35,760 bases of DNA from Nitrososphaerota archaeon (GTDB taxonomy: Archaea > Thermoproteota > Nitrososphaeria > Nitrososphaerales > Gagatemarchaeaceae), in the NCBI GenBank assembly GCA_029785615.1, contig JAFLZH010000009.1, forward strand, positions 1 to 35,760, given 5' to 3'. Of this stretch, positions 15,624 to 24,410 are shown in pieces. The notes under the pieces are model-generated. The model made no database searches, had not been told where the DNA came from, and was given only the letters and a program-made list of their open reading frames with translations. The translations under genes and the position numbers were made by a program. Position 1 is the stretch's first letter; each line of letters begins with the position of its first letter.

Positions 15624-15805
15624 AGTATAACCACCCCGCGTTCAAACGGCCGATTGATCTGCTCCCGCCTCGCCCTGTGCAGCATTTCGGGGTTGCCCTC
15701 ATAGCAGCGAGACAGGGCCTGCGAAAGCGTTCTTGCGGTGAACTCCCCCTCCCCGAAGGTCTCCGATATCCGTCTCAGCTGGGCGCGGAAGTCGAGAGCG
15801 ACCGT
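15620..15805 (-). pseudogene. C-terminal remnant of an unidentified gene
   Basis: An open frame without a start codon encodes ALDFRAQLRRISETFGEGEF, TARTLSQALSRCYEG and NRPFERGVVIL, and its TAA overlaps the amt stop by two bases. The composition is protein-like and FTARTLSQAL could be part of a helix-turn-helix. I do not recognise the family. A TAA at 15806-15808 closes the frame upstream, so the 5' part is lost. Confidence 0.35.
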
Positions 15806-16161
15806 TTACTGGTGTGTTGCACGATTTGACTCCGTAATCGAATGATTTTGGTTCGAGTGTGCCCCCGCGGGGCCTGCCCAGGACCTGCTCGACTGGAAAA
15901 ACTCCTTCCCGGGGCTCCCCATCTTCTTCTGCATCTCTTTGACCGTCATTGTCTCGCCGTCGACCGTGACCCTCGCTCCGCCCTTCTCTCCCCTCGACTT
16001 TGGCTTGTCCTTGCCGGCACCAGGCTCTGTGACGTCAGATTCTAACAGCGCTGTTGACTGGGGTGGCGTTCTTTGGCTCCACCTCGGCCAAGGTGGGCTC
16101 TCACCCGAAAAAGGAGCCCAAAATGAGCCCTCACCTCCGGCGACATACCGGCTAGACAAAT
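15806..16161. other. Unassigned stretch flanking the IS5-like transposase
   Basis: A minus-strand frame (15806-16234) contains ARVTVDGETMTVKEMQKKMG, which looks protein-like but matches nothing I know. The rest is low-complexity, rich in hairpin-forming repeats such as GGTGGGCTC and GAGCCCTCACC around 16092-16138. No inverted terminal repeat of the insertion sequence could be identified. Confidence 0.4.
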
Positions 16162-16200
16162 CCCGCCTCGGCGGGGTGGATTTCCAGCACAAATCCACCC
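16162..16200. repeat. Two adjoining perfect inverted repeats
   Basis: CCCGCC-TC-GGCGGG (16162-16175) is followed, sharing bases, by GGGTGGATTT-CCAGCAC-AAATCCACCC (16174-16200), a perfect 10-bp stem with a 7-nt loop. The two hairpins are mutually exclusive at the shared GG. They lie just upstream of the transposase remnant and could be an element end, a terminator or a folded RNA. Confidence 0.7.
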
Positions 16201-16299
16201 ACCCAGCCTCCCACCTCGGCGGAACGACCGTCAAACCGGCTTCAGGACTGGTGGTGGTCGGAGCGTGGATTCGAGCAGATGAAATCTCCCCTCGGTCTG

Positions 16300-16842
16300 G
16301 TGGTGGCCGTTTCCGATTGGTGGTGGTGCGGTGGTGGGGACGGCTCTACCTCTGGAAGGTGAAGAAGGGTCACCTGAAGATACACTTCGCCGTGGACGTG
16401 AAGACTAGGCAGGAGGTGTCAATGGACGTGTCGTCGGAGAAGGTCGGGGACGGGAGGAGGCTGAAGAGGCTGGTGAGGAAGGCGGAGGAGAGCGTCAGGG
16501 TGAGGAAGGAGGGTCCTCGCCGACGGGGCCTACGACTCGAAGGCGAACTTCAACTTCCTCGCCAAGGAGGGGATCAGGCCAGTCATCAGGGTGGCCAAGA
16601 CCTCGGTGCCGAGGTGCGACGGGAGCTATGCGAGGAAGAAGGCGGTCATAGAGCAGCAGGCGCTCAGGCCGAAGGCGTGGTCGAGGACACACAGGTTCGG
16701 GTACGGGTGGAGGGTCGAGGGGGCCTTCTCTGTCATCAAACGCATCTTCGGGGAGTACGTCACCGCCAGGAAGTTCGTGAACATGGCCAAGGAGGTGGCG
16801 ATGAAGGCGTCCATCTACAACGGGTTCGTCGCGACGGCGTAG
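16300..16842 (+). pseudogene. IS5-like DDE transposase, frameshifted
   Basis: The first frame gives KVKKGHLKIHFAVDVKTRQE with the first catalytic Asp, then SEKVGDGRRLKRLV. Near 16515 the reading moves to another frame: VLADGAYDSKANFNFLAKEG (second Asp, the ADxAYDS motif), then RFGYGWRVEGAFSVIKRIFG with the catalytic Glu, ending ASIYNGFVATA and TAG. All DDE residues are present but divided between frames. The N-terminal domain upstream of 16300 is unrecognisable. A programmed frameshift is known in some IS families, but the lack of an intact N-terminus favours decay. Confidence 0.8.
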
Positions 16843-17095
16843 GCCGGTCTCACTGCCCCAGCAGAGGTCATCTCAGACACTACGTTCGTGCAACGGAGCA
16901 CCATTTACGATATCTAATTGAATATCCTAGACCGCTTATAGCACCCCTGCTCCCTCGGAGGATTTGTAGACGATTCAGAGAGAAGGATGCCACTTCAAGT
17001 TCACATGGAAGAAGGCTTGGCTACCACCCGTCAGGAGAGCCCATGCGGCGGGGCATCCCCCGGTTGACCTCTCCCACCGGGCCGGCCCTTGCAGA
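16843..17095. other. Non-coding stretch between transposase and VapBC
   Basis: There is no credible gene here. An AT-rich patch (ATCTAATTGAATATCC, about 16911-16926) could be an unassigned promoter. The right IS end should lie here but no terminal repeat was matched. Confidence 0.5.
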
Positions 17096-17143
17096 ACAAA
17101 CGTCGTAGAGCGCGGACTCGGTCCGCGCCTGTCCGCATCCACG
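17096..17143. repeat. Dispersed repeat, copy 1
   Basis: ACAAACGTCGTAGAGCGCGG ACTCG recurs at 26379-26403 with one difference, and similarity continues more weakly for about 25 further bases (CGCCT, GCATCCAC, GAGG). CGCGGACTCGGTCCGCG forms a small hairpin in this copy only. It lies about 55 bp upstream of the vapB start. Confidence 0.6.
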
Positions 17144-17196
17144 GAGGAGAGCGTTGGCATGCGAGGTTAAATACACATACATGCACATATAGTCGC

Positions 17197-17430
17197 ATGG
17201 GCCACAAGACGATAACCGTCTCCGACGAGGCCTACGATGCCCTCGCGAAGTCTCGGCTGACGAACGAGTCTTTCACCAAGGTCATACTCCGCCTGACCAC
17301 CGGCAAGGGGAGCGCCAGGATGCTCTTGCAGCACCTGAAATCGTCGGCCTCGGACGAAGAGCTCGCCCTCCGGGTAGAAGCAGCGATGAAGAGAACGAGG
17401 AGGGCGCGTCTCAGGCCCGCCGAAGCATAG
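17197..17430 (+). CDS. vapB: VapB antitoxin, DUF217-type
   Basis: MGHKTITVSDEAYDALAKSR, LTNESFTKVILRLTTGKG is the archaeal VapB (DUF217) N-terminus: a ribbon-helix-helix-like segment with the invariant E/ESF pair. The C-terminal half (SASDEELALRVEAAMKRTRR) is a helical toxin-binding tail. At 77 aa it has the usual length. The frame is open upstream to 17089, but TTAAATAC at 17168-17175 lies 22-29 nt before ATG 17197, fixing a leaderless start. The toxin follows 13 nt downstream. It should repress its own promoter and inhibit VapC. Confidence 0.9.
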   Translation: MGHKTITVSDEAYDALAKSRLTNESFTKVILRLTTGKGSARMLLQHLKSSASDEELALRVEAAMKRTRRARLRPAEA

Positions 17431-17443
17431 CCAGGGTCGGACC

Positions 17444-17839
17444 TTGGTCTGCCTCGACACGTCTGTCCTGATCGCGCTGATAAGGAAAGACCGCGCCGCT
17501 GTTGGGGCCCTGGAGGCCGAGGCGGAAAAGGGAGGGGTGGTCTCCACGACGCCCGTGAACCTGTGCGAGCTGTACGCAGGCGCCGCCGGGGCGAGGGAAC
17601 CGGAGAGGGAACTTTCGAGGGTGGATGAGCTCGTCGCCCGCCTGGTCGTGCTCGAGTTCGGGGCCGGAGCCGCAAGGAGGTATGGCGAACTCGCACGCGC
17701 AGAAGCGCTTCGGAAGGGACCCATTGGCGACTTTGACATGATCATAGCTTCGATAGCGCTGCAGCACAAGGAAAGGCTGGCGACGCGGAACGTCAAGCAC
17801 TTCGGGAGGGTGCCGGGGCTTGAGGTAGAAGAGTGGTAG
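17444..17839 (+). CDS. vapC: VapC toxin, PIN-domain endoribonuclease
   Basis: A complete PIN domain of 131 residues: MVCLDTSVLIALIRKDRA (first Asp), PVNLCELYAGA (Glu), GPIGDFDMIIASIALQHKE (Asp) and LATRNVKHFGRVPGLEVEEW (final conserved N/D-HF motif). This family cleaves tRNA or rRNA when free of VapB. The start is TTG 17444, immediately before strand 1; no ATG fits. It lies 13 nt after vapB in the same operon. It is one of the few complete, well-formed TA pairs in the window. Confidence 0.92.
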   Translation: MVCLDTSVLIALIRKDRAAVGALEAEAEKGGVVSTTPVNLCELYAGAAGAREPERELSRVDELVARLVVLEFGAGAARRYGELARAEALRKGPIGDFDMIIASIALQHKERLATRNVKHFGRVPGLEVEEW

Positions 17840-18245
17840 GCGATACTCGGCAGCGACCACTGGGTTTCCATCGCAGCAGCCCGGGGTGCCTCGCCGTTGT
17901 CCAGAGCATGTCCATTTAGGACATGACCTTGTTCGAAGCGTCGACTCCTTGTTCAGTCCTATCTGCCATGGCGCTGTTAGGCACATCGCCATTCGACAGA
18001 TATTCCCTCCTCCAAAGGGGCCAAGAGGCGTTCGCACTCGCGGGGAACGGTTGCCCGCAAAGCCGTCTTCCACGACAGGCTATCGCCGGCGATGCGAGCC
18101 TGTTCCTGTCGTAGTCCACGGCGCACGTTTTGCATCGGCTTACCTTCCAAGTTGGGTGCTCTAGTCTTCCACCGCATACGGGACCGTAGCGACCGATGCC
18201 CTACGACCCCGGGCCCTGGCTCGGATGGGCCTGTGTCACGGGCTT
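17840..18245. other. Intergenic stretch with a palindrome
   Basis: About 400 bases without a recognisable gene, lying between two converging transcription units. CATGTCC-ATTTA-GGACATG at 17907-17925 is a perfect 7-bp inverted repeat about 70 nt after vapC. It could be a terminator or protein-binding site. A related palindrome occurs at 26447-26467. Confidence 0.55.
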
Positions 18246-21200
18246 TCAAACCCCTTGGAGCCGCATACGGGAGGAGTATCTTGACCTCGCCAGCAGGTAC
18301 GCTGACACTACGACCGTCACGAACACGACCACCGCCACAACCTGCAGCGGGAATTCTGGGATTGCCCCGCCTCCGCCGCCGGACGACGAGCCCGTCAGAG
18401 AGGTTTGGGTCGAGGTGGTTTCGGCCGGAGCGGCACTGGTGGCCGTGCTTGCCACCGCAATGGAAGTCGTCGTGCTTGAAATGGCGTTCAGTTGGACGTT
18501 GAGTTGCAGCCCGGCGAATGCTGGAACCGCTACTTCGAATGACCGGGTAGAAAAGCCGTGGTCTGAAAATGTCACGTTGTATGATCCGGCGAACTCTGGG
18601 ACGGAGAAACTTCCGTTGACCGTGGGCACCGGGGCCCCGTCGACTGTGACACTGGCTGTACTTGGAGCCACGCTCCCCTCGACCAGCCCCGTCGAGTTGA
18701 AGTCGAACATGGCATACTTCGAACTCAGTATCACGTAGTTCACGCCAGGAGGCGCCGTTATCTCGTACCCCGACAAGACGAGCCTGTTGGCGGACAGCGA
18801 ATCGATGGAATCAACGAGTTGGAAGTTACGAAGGCTTGTCCTATCGAGTTCGGTTATCGCGCCAGATGCTGGGTTGTAGGCGAACAGTGCTGGGGTGTTG
18901 CTTGACAGGTTTTGGCCCGAGGCGAGAAAATCGACGCCGTTCCAGGAAATCGTGTAGAGTGCTACATCCGCTGGGAACAGATTTGAAACGTCAGTTATGC
19001 CGCTTGCCGGGCTGAAGACAGCCTCGAACCCGCCACCTGTCAGCCCGTCTATCCCGCCCAGGAATGCGACGCTGCCGCTGGAAGCTATGCTCTGGAAAGT
19101 CGGAAGGGCTAAGGGGCTATGGGCCAGCGACTGCACGCCTTCCGGTACCGTCTCCGAGTAATCCTGGAAAGTGCCTGAGGTGAGATTGAGCACGCCAATC
19201 CGGCTCGGATTCGTCACCAAGATCTCCTCGTTGAACCCGGCCAGATAGGCGCCATAGTACCCGTCGTAAGTCGGGGACCCTATGAAGCTGTTCGGGACGA
19301 GCTGGGTTAGATTGCTCAACTCGAACCCTTTCAAGAGCCCGATATAGTAGACTCCCTGGCCCGAGCCCATCACTACTGCGCTTCCGTTCGTCGTGGTGTC
19401 AAGGGCAGTGATGCTGCCGCGGTAGGCATCCTGAAGCCTGGGCGGAAGGATGCTTGTCAGGTTGGAGAGCGCTCCATCAGTCAGGTTGTAGAAGAACATC
19501 TCCGCGCCGACGCCGGTCAGTCCCCCGAGGAGAAAGCCGTCCTTGTAGGCAGTCGCGGAGTCCACGAGCACGTTCCATCCAGGCCCTCGTACGAACGCAT
19601 CGGTGTTCAGATTGAGCAGACCAAATGACCCGCCCCCTGCCAGCAGCTCATAGTCACCATTGTGGGCCAGCGCCTCGGTCCAGAAAGGTCCATTCTGTAT
19701 CAAGCCGGTGATGTTCGTGTAGCGGCTTTCCACCATTGGCGAGAACTGTATGCGGAGCGTGACCGGGAGGAAGCTTGCGTTGATCTCCCCCTCCTGCGGC
19801 GAAGGGACGAGCAAAGAGTAATCCGTCGACGAGTTGCCCACGACGTAGCTCTCGACCCCCTGGGGGATTTCAAGAGTCGAACTTCCTGCCAGTTTGAACC
19901 CGTTCTGTCCGACTTCGACGTTGTAAGATTCTCCTCCCAGCCCGCTGGCTACGATGTTCAGGGTCGTCGTGTTGAGACCGAAGTTGACAAAATAGACAGA
20001 GCCGGCTGTCGCGTTGAGCACAGCGTAGGAGTCTACCCCGTTTCTTGATACAAGGATGTTGTTCGGCCCTTGTCTTAGAGGAAGACGGAAGTACCCCCCA
20101 ACTGCGATCGTCTCATTCCCATCTACCACCAAGGTGGAATGGGTCGGGACGTAGCCCGTGAGCTGGGGGGCATTCTGCTGCGTTCCTGGGCTGAACAATT
20201 CCGGGTTATACCATACCCCTGCGCCATAGGTGGAGAGGAGCGCAGAACCGTTCTGCAAAAATGATATGCCGGTTATCACCCTGGTGGGCAAGTTGAGCGT
20301 CCGGTCCTGCCACGTTCGGCCCAGGTCTCCTGAGACGTAGAGACCATCGTCCGTAGTGTAGATCAAGTATGCAGCACCGGCGACCTTGTGGAAAAAGACC
20401 AGAGGTGCCGCAGCGAATATAGCCGAAGTGTGGAAACCAAGGTCTGTGAAATTAAGCCCGGCGTCTGTACTCAGCATGAGCCGCCCATAGTCTTGCGACG
20501 GCGGCCATAAAACGGCCGCAACTATCGAATCATTCAAGGGGTCGACCGCGAGAGCGTTGAAGACCAACGTGTTGATCCTAGTCCACGCACTCCCTCCGTC
20601 TGTCGAACGGAAGAGGCCGGGCGTGTTTGAATAGCCACCCCAAACCGAAGCGTAGAGGACGTTCTGGTCGACTGGGTCTGTTGTGACTGCTATGTCCCCC
20701 CGCGGCGAATTCGGCAGCAGATTCCACGATTTGCCCCAGTCGTTGCTCCAGTAAATCCCATTTGTGGTGGCCAGATAGATGCTCCTGTTTGCGAACGCGA
20801 CCGACATCGCATTGTCAGCCAAGATATGAATCTGCGACCAGTTACCAGCTGGCATAAAGAAAGACGCGCCGCCGTCGTCGGACACCCTGAAGCCACCGAA
20901 GCCCTGCGCGACGATTACGACCGAGTCATTGTAGGGGTCCACCTCCGTCGACCCCTCCTCACTCAGGCCTTGGAGTGCGCTTACCCATGTCTTTCCGAAG
21001 TCGTTGGAAACCTCGGGCCCCCAGTCCTGCACCGTCGTGAATATCCTGCTCCCGGTCGAGGACACGCTGTAGATGAGACTCGCGGACCTGTTGTTGAGCG
21101 GAGTCCACGTATACCCGGCGTTGTAGGTTACAGCCAAGCCTTGGTCGCTGCCGAGGTACATGATGCTGCCATTAGCTGGGTCGATGGTCAACACCCTGTT

Positions 21201-22709
21201 GTCATGACCGACCATCCCGGCATACGGTCCCGACGAAACCAAAGGTGAGAACATCGCCCCAGAATCGTTTGACCTGTCCACGTACCCCGGACCGACGACG
21301 TACATGACGTCGCCGTTGAGCGGGTCGTAGGTAATGTATTGGGGAGCCTCTGAAATCCCTGCGGTGACCCCCGCCTTGGAAAATACGGCGACTTCAATGC
21401 CGACTGCGCTGTCGTTGACAGGGTTCCAGGTTACACCGTCGTCATCGGACTTGAATAGGCTCGGGAAGGACGTATACCCATGGTGAACCAACGCCCACAT
21501 CTGCGACTGGTTCGACGGGTCGGTCAGGACCTGGCTTACCGTCTGATAGCCGGGGAAGCTGCCAACCACGACGTAACTCTTCCCTCCGTCAGCAGATCGA
21601 AGTATCTGTACCGACCCAGGTTGGTACAGACCGACGAAAATAGTGGACCCGGCGGCCTGCACATCGAGGGTGGTTACAAAACCTGAGAAGCGGCTTACCA
21701 CTGTCCAGGTCGTTCCGAAGTCGTGCGACACAAGAACGGCATTATATGCCGCCGCGTAAAGAGCCCCGGAAACATAGGCAAGAAGGTTGCCTCCCACGGT
21801 ATACGTTTCCTGCCATGTCGTTCCACCATTGACGGACTTGTAGATTCCACCTCCTATACTTTTGGTGACCCCTCCCGTCGCGACCACCAAGACATCGGGG
21901 TTGGTGGGGGAGACCACAATCGAGTTTACTTCAGTGGAACCCAACCCGACGTCCTCCGTCGCCCAATCCTTCCCCCCGTCGGTGGATCTGAAAACCCCTC
22001 CGTAGCCGTTCACGTCGGAAACTGCCCCCGGGCTGCTACTTGGTCCCCCCCTTCCGGACGCGGCGTAGATGATGCTCATATTGACAGGGCTGAAGCCTAT
22101 CGCTGGGATTGTTCCCGATACGAATTGTTCTGAAGCATTGTATGTCGCTTCGGGGCTAACATTCGAGGGGCCAAGGCTTTCCCACCCTGAAGCCAGCAAC
22201 ACCGTGGATGCGCTCTGTATCTGGTCAATTGAAGAACCGATTTGAGATGAGTCTACGACAACCTGGGTGATTGTCTGAGCCTGGACCAGGGGCTGGAACT
22301 CCAGGTAAAACAGTGTCGTGTTGTAGTCGGGAGCGACGAAATCTCCAGAACCGTTGATCTGGACCACGTCAGTCGCAAGTTGTCTTTGCTCAAAGCTCAC
22401 CGCTTGCGAAGCGACGTCGTCTGTCACCCCTTCGAACATTAGGACTGAACCGTCATAGGAATACACTTGGGAGAGGTTGCTGAAGGAAGACCCGTTGATC
22501 AGATAGACAGGTATGTACACGACAGTACGGAAACTGGTACTGACATTCCCCAATTTGATTTCAAACGGGGGCTTGTAAGCTAGTGCTGACGCGTCCGACG
22601 AGCGAGACCCGCCCTGTGCTGAAGGAGCCACCATGAATGGCGGGCCCGTTAGAAGGACAATTACAATCAAAGCGGCGAGTGCCTTGGCCAGCGTCTGAAA
22701 GCGCCTCAA
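18246..22709 (-). CDS. Giant secreted, membrane-anchored BNR/Asp-box repeat protein
   Basis: This 1487-residue protein begins with a signal peptide (KALAALIVIVLLTGPPFMVA) and a cohesin-like beta domain (about 45-165; FEIKLGNVSTSFRTVVYIPV). About 13 Asp-box repeats follow to roughly residue 830, such as FRSTDGGKDW, IYKSVNGGTTW, VSNDFGKTW, YWSNDWGKSW and YVSGDLGRTW, which should fold into one or two beta-propellers like sortilin or sialidases. The second half is a less regular beta region, then a carboxypeptidase-regulatory-like domain (GSVAPSTASVTVDGAPVP). A Ser/Thr linker, GGGGGAIPEFP and one transmembrane helix with a basic tail (LLARSRYSSRMR) anchor it. The start is TTG 22709, with GTTAAAAGG about 32-41 nt upstream. 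It probably lies in the cell envelope; no catalytic site is evident and the ligand is unknown. Confidence 0.88.
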   Translation of the reverse strand: MRRFQTLAKALAALIVIVLLTGPPFMVAPSAQGGSRSSDASALAYKPPFEIKLGNVSTSFRTVVYIPVYLINGSSFSNLSQVYSYDGSVLMFEGVTDDVASQAVSFEQRQLATDVVQINGSGDFVAPDYNTTLFYLEFQPLVQAQTITQVVVDSSQIGSSIDQIQSASTVLLASGWESLGPSNVSPEATYNASEQFVSGTIPAIGFSPVNMSIIYAASGRGGPSSSPGAVSDVNGYGGVFRSTDGGKDWATEDVGLGSTEVNSIVVSPTNPDVLVVATGGVTKSIGGGIYKSVNGGTTWQETYTVGGNLLAYVSGALYAAAYNAVLVSHDFGTTWTVVSRFSGFVTTLDVQAAGSTIFVGLYQPGSVQILRSADGGKSYVVVGSFPGYQTVSQVLTDPSNQSQMWALVHHGYTSFPSLFKSDDDGVTWNPVNDSAVGIEVAVFSKAGVTAGISEAPQYITYDPLNGDVMYVVGPGYVDRSNDSGAMFSPLVSSGPYAGMVGHDNRVLTIDPANGSIMYLGSDQGLAVTYNAGYTWTPLNNRSASLIYSVSSTGSRIFTTVQDWGPEVSNDFGKTWVSALQGLSEEGSTEVDPYNDSVVIVAQGFGGFRVSDDGGASFFMPAGNWSQIHILADNAMSVAFANRSIYLATTNGIYWSNDWGKSWNLLPNSPRGDIAVTTDPVDQNVLYASVWGGYSNTPGLFRSTDGGSAWTRINTLVFNALAVDPLNDSIVAAVLWPPSQDYGRLMLSTDAGLNFTDLGFHTSAIFAAAPLVFFHKVAGAAYLIYTTDDGLYVSGDLGRTWQDRTLNLPTRVITGISFLQNGSALLSTYGAGVWYNPELFSPGTQQNAPQLTGYVPTHSTLVVDGNETIAVGGYFRLPLRQGPNNILVSRNGVDSYAVLNATAGSVYFVNFGLNTTTLNIVASGLGGESYNVEVGQNGFKLAGSSTLEIPQGVESYVVGNSSTDYSLLVPSPQEGEINASFLPVTLRIQFSPMVESRYTNITGLIQNGPFWTEALAHNGDYELLAGGGSFGLLNLNTDAFVRGPGWNVLVDSATAYKDGFLLGGLTGVGAEMFFYNLTDGALSNLTSILPPRLQDAYRGSITALDTTTNGSAVVMGSGQGVYYIGLLKGFELSNLTQLVPNSFIGSPTYDGYYGAYLAGFNEEILVTNPSRIGVLNLTSGTFQDYSETVPEGVQSLAHSPLALPTFQSIASSGSVAFLGGIDGLTGGGFEAVFSPASGITDVSNLFPADVALYTISWNGVDFLASGQNLSSNTPALFAYNPASGAITELDRTSLRNFQLVDSIDSLSANRLVLSGYEITAPPGVNYVILSSKYAMFDFNSTGLVEGSVAPSTASVTVDGAPVPTVNGSFSVPEFAGSYNVTFSDHGFSTRSFEVAVPAFAGLQLNVQLNAISSTTTSIAVASTATSAAPAETTSTQTSLTGSSSGGGGGAIPEFPLQVVAVVVFVTVVVSAYLLARSRYSSRMRLQGV

Positions 22710-22839
22710 CTTGCTATTGACGCGAATAACGGAATCCCAAGCCTTTTAACGTTCAATCATGGAACCGAAACATCCGGCCGTGCTGGGCTCGTGCATCTCG
22801 CGCTCCATGGCACCACCCACCTCCTTCTGTGCTGGCTTA

Positions 22840-23185
22840 TGCAGTAGCTCGACCGCGACCCCCTCGATGGGGCCTGGGCGGGTAGCCTGGCGGGACCCCG
22901 AGGACGATCGACTTCAGGCCGTTCTTCGCTAACGCGTCCCAGACAGTGTCGGCGTGCACGTGGGTCGAGTTCACGATGTAGCCGTCGCTGTATGCCCCCG
23001 GCTTGCGGTGGCGGAAGCCGTAGATGCCGAGCTTCCCCGGCTTCTTCCCGGTCATCATCACCATCCAGGCGGGGACGGTGATCGGCGGGTCGCAGGTCCT
23101 GAGGTCGCCATGGAGGCCCTGCTTGTAGAGGCGGCTGAAGTTCGTGAGCCTGTCCAGGAGCCTGTCGAAGAGGAACGAAGACGCC
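22840..23185 (-). pseudogene. N-terminal fragment of an AP-superfamily phosphohydrolase
   Basis: The open minus frame reads FLFDRLLDRLTNFSRLYKQG, LHGDLRTCDPPITVPAWMVM, then MTGKKPGKLGIYGFRHRKPG and IVNSTHVHADTVWDAL...IVLGVPPGYPPRP. This is the metal-binding N-terminal region of COG3379-type hydrolases (the family nucleophile Ser/Thr lies in the PPIT segment). After PPRP the frame shifts by one (to IEGVAVELLHKPA) and ends. No start codon or first strand (GLDG) is intact. It is the largest N-terminal copy among the AP fragments. Confidence 0.85.
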
Positions 23186-23279
23186 CAGAGTCCGACCAGA
23201 TGCCTGCTATATCTCCCGCCAAGGCTTCACGGCCCCTCCACGCGGTGCCTGAGCCGAGACGGCGTTGGTGAGAGTGACA

Positions 23280-23502
23280 CTAGAGCAGCCCTAGAAACCG
23301 CTCCCTGTCTAGACCAGCTTCGGCCAGGATCTCCATGAGAAGACCCTTTCCGACGGGGTCGTGCTTTGGGAGCGTGACTCTCCTCCCATCCGGTCCACGC
23401 AACAGGATATGACTGAGTGAATGCCTGGTTGGGACGAACCCGGCACTGCTCTGCGCTTTGAGAACTTTCCTCTAGGATACGCCGAGGATTCTGGAACGGG
23501 TC
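23280..23502 (-). pseudogene. hicA: HicA toxin gene with in-frame TAG codons
   Basis: The frame ending at 23280 reads RKVLKAQSSAGFVPTRHSLS, HILLRGPDGRRVTLPKHDPV, GKGLLMEILAEAGLDRERFL, GLL and stop. It has the HicA double-stranded RNA-binding-like fold with the catalytic His (the usual GSH is replaced by LSH), TLPKHDPVGKG and ILAEAGL. Upstream the same frame continues as TRSRILGVS, exactly the expected HicA beginning, but with a TAG between GVS and RKV and another TAG near the expected start. The toxin therefore cannot be made as a full-length protein from this reading. The hicB antitoxin lies directly upstream on the same strand. Confidence 0.78.
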
Positions 23503-23507
23503 TACAA

Positions 23508-23717
23508 CTAGAAGGTGACCTGGACAAGGCGGGCCTTCTTGGAACTGGCTCCGGCTTCCACGTCCTCCATGTAGAGCTGTATCGCGTCCTTGACCTTCTT
23601 CAGGGCGTCGTCTTCCGTCCTGCCCTCGCTCAGACAACCAGGGAGCTCGGCGACCAGCGCCACGTACCCCTCCCGGCCCTGTCGTTCCAGGAACACATGA
23701 TACTTCCTTGGTTCCAT
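23508..23717 (-). CDS. hicB: HicB-family antitoxin
   Basis: MEPRKYHVFLERQGREGYVA LVAELPGCLSEGRTEDDALK KVKDAIQLYMEDVE is a complete HicB partial-RNase-H-fold domain, with the defining PGC(L)S.G.T..eA pattern. At 69 residues it is the short form without an appended DNA-binding domain. ATG 23717 is the natural start. It precedes a disrupted hicA, so it is probably an orphaned antitoxin. The gene lies between an AP-hydrolase fragment and an ATP sulfurylase fragment. Confidence 0.9.
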   Translation of the reverse strand: MEPRKYHVFLERQGREGYVALVAELPGCLSEGRTEDDALKKVKDAIQLYMEDVEAGASSKKARLVQVTF

Positions 23718-23805
23718 TGCGCGATAAAGGGCCCCTCCGGTATCTATGCCCCGTGCCAGCGGCGGACGATGATGACAGGGGCGGAATGAAGCTGGCCATG
23801 AGATT

Positions 23806-24045
23806 TCATTCCACGAAGGGGCTATTGCTCTCCAGGATGACCTTCGCCACCTCGGGGCGCATGGACTCCCTGGGCGGAGCCTGGCCGGACTGGAACATCT
23901 TCCTCAGGGCAGTGCCGCTGAAGGTCAGGCGGTCCCCCTCGGTGTGCGGGCAGACGCTCTCCTTGGCTATCCCCTCGCACCTCTTGCGGTAGTAGAACTC
24001 CCTCATGGGGACCATCTCGATGCCGGGGCCGGCGCCAGCCATACG
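23806..24045 (-). pseudogene. sat: ATP sulfurylase (sat) C-terminal fragment
   Basis: GIEMVPMREFYYRKRCEGIA, KESVCPHTEGDRLTFSGTAL and RKMFQSGQAPPRESMRPEVA correspond to the conserved end of ATP sulfurylase (F.Y...C..m...ktCPH....h..iSGT.vR.ml..G..pP....RPEVa.il). The stop is at 23806. Homology begins abruptly at GIEM (about 24035); the catalytic HxxH and GRDHAG regions are missing. ATP sulfurylase makes APS from sulfate and ATP, so this fragment belongs with the cysC fragments. Confidence 0.88.
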
Positions 24046-24135
24046 CCGGCTAGGGGCCCAACCGGACCGGCGACGAGTGGACTGGATGTGGGCAAAGGCA
24101 TCCCTAGTGGGTCGATTCTCAGTCTTGCCCACAAC

Positions 24136-24144
24136 TGATAAATA
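24136..24144 (+). promoter_or_regulatory. TATA box of AbrB/PIN module
   Basis: CTGATAAATACGG places GATAAATAC 24-32 nt before ATG 24168, indicating a leaderless transcript. Confidence 0.6.
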
Positions 24145-24167
24145 CGGGCTGAGCCTCTCTGAGTCTC

Positions 24168-24410
24168 ATGTCGGTGGTGGAGGTCGACGAAAGGGGGCGC
24201 TTCACCATCCCGAAGGAAATGAGGGTGGACGCAGACAGGGCCCTCATTATCCCGCTGGGGGAGTCGTACATGGTGGTCCCGATCCCGAAGGTGCCGCTCG
24301 AGTTCGACATCAAAGATTCCGGCGCCTCGGCCAAGGCGAAGGCGGAGAAGAGGTTGTCCGATGAAGCAAGAGCCCGGGAAAAGAGGCGGCAACGTGATAA
24401 TCGAGTCTGA
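24168..24410 (+). CDS. AbrB/SpoVT-fold antitoxin
   Basis: SVVEVDERGRFTIPKEMRVD is the swapped-hairpin motif (D.rGR.tIPke.R), with ADRALIIPLGESYMVVPIPK completing the barrel. The remaining half (SASAKAKAEKRLSDEARARE) is a basic, coiled-coil-like tail. This archaeal type of VapB pairs with PIN toxins. ATG 24168 is set by a TATA box 24-32 nt upstream. Its last 50 bases overlap the start of the toxin gene in another frame, which implies translational coupling. Confidence 0.88.
   Translation: MSVVEVDERGRFTIPKEMRVDADRALIIPLGESYMVVPIPKVPLEFDIKDSGASAKAKAEKRLSDEARAREKRRQRDNRV

Noticed and set aside
15806-16234. 142-codon minus-strand frame next to the transposase
   Set aside because: Only a central stretch looks protein-like, the start and end are repeat-rich, and no family is recognised.
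17104-17143. tRNA-like piece (GTAGAGCGCGGACTCGGTCC)
   Set aside because: The D-arm resemblance is short, the anticodon loop would have only three bases or lack U33, and no acceptor stem or T-arm can be formed.
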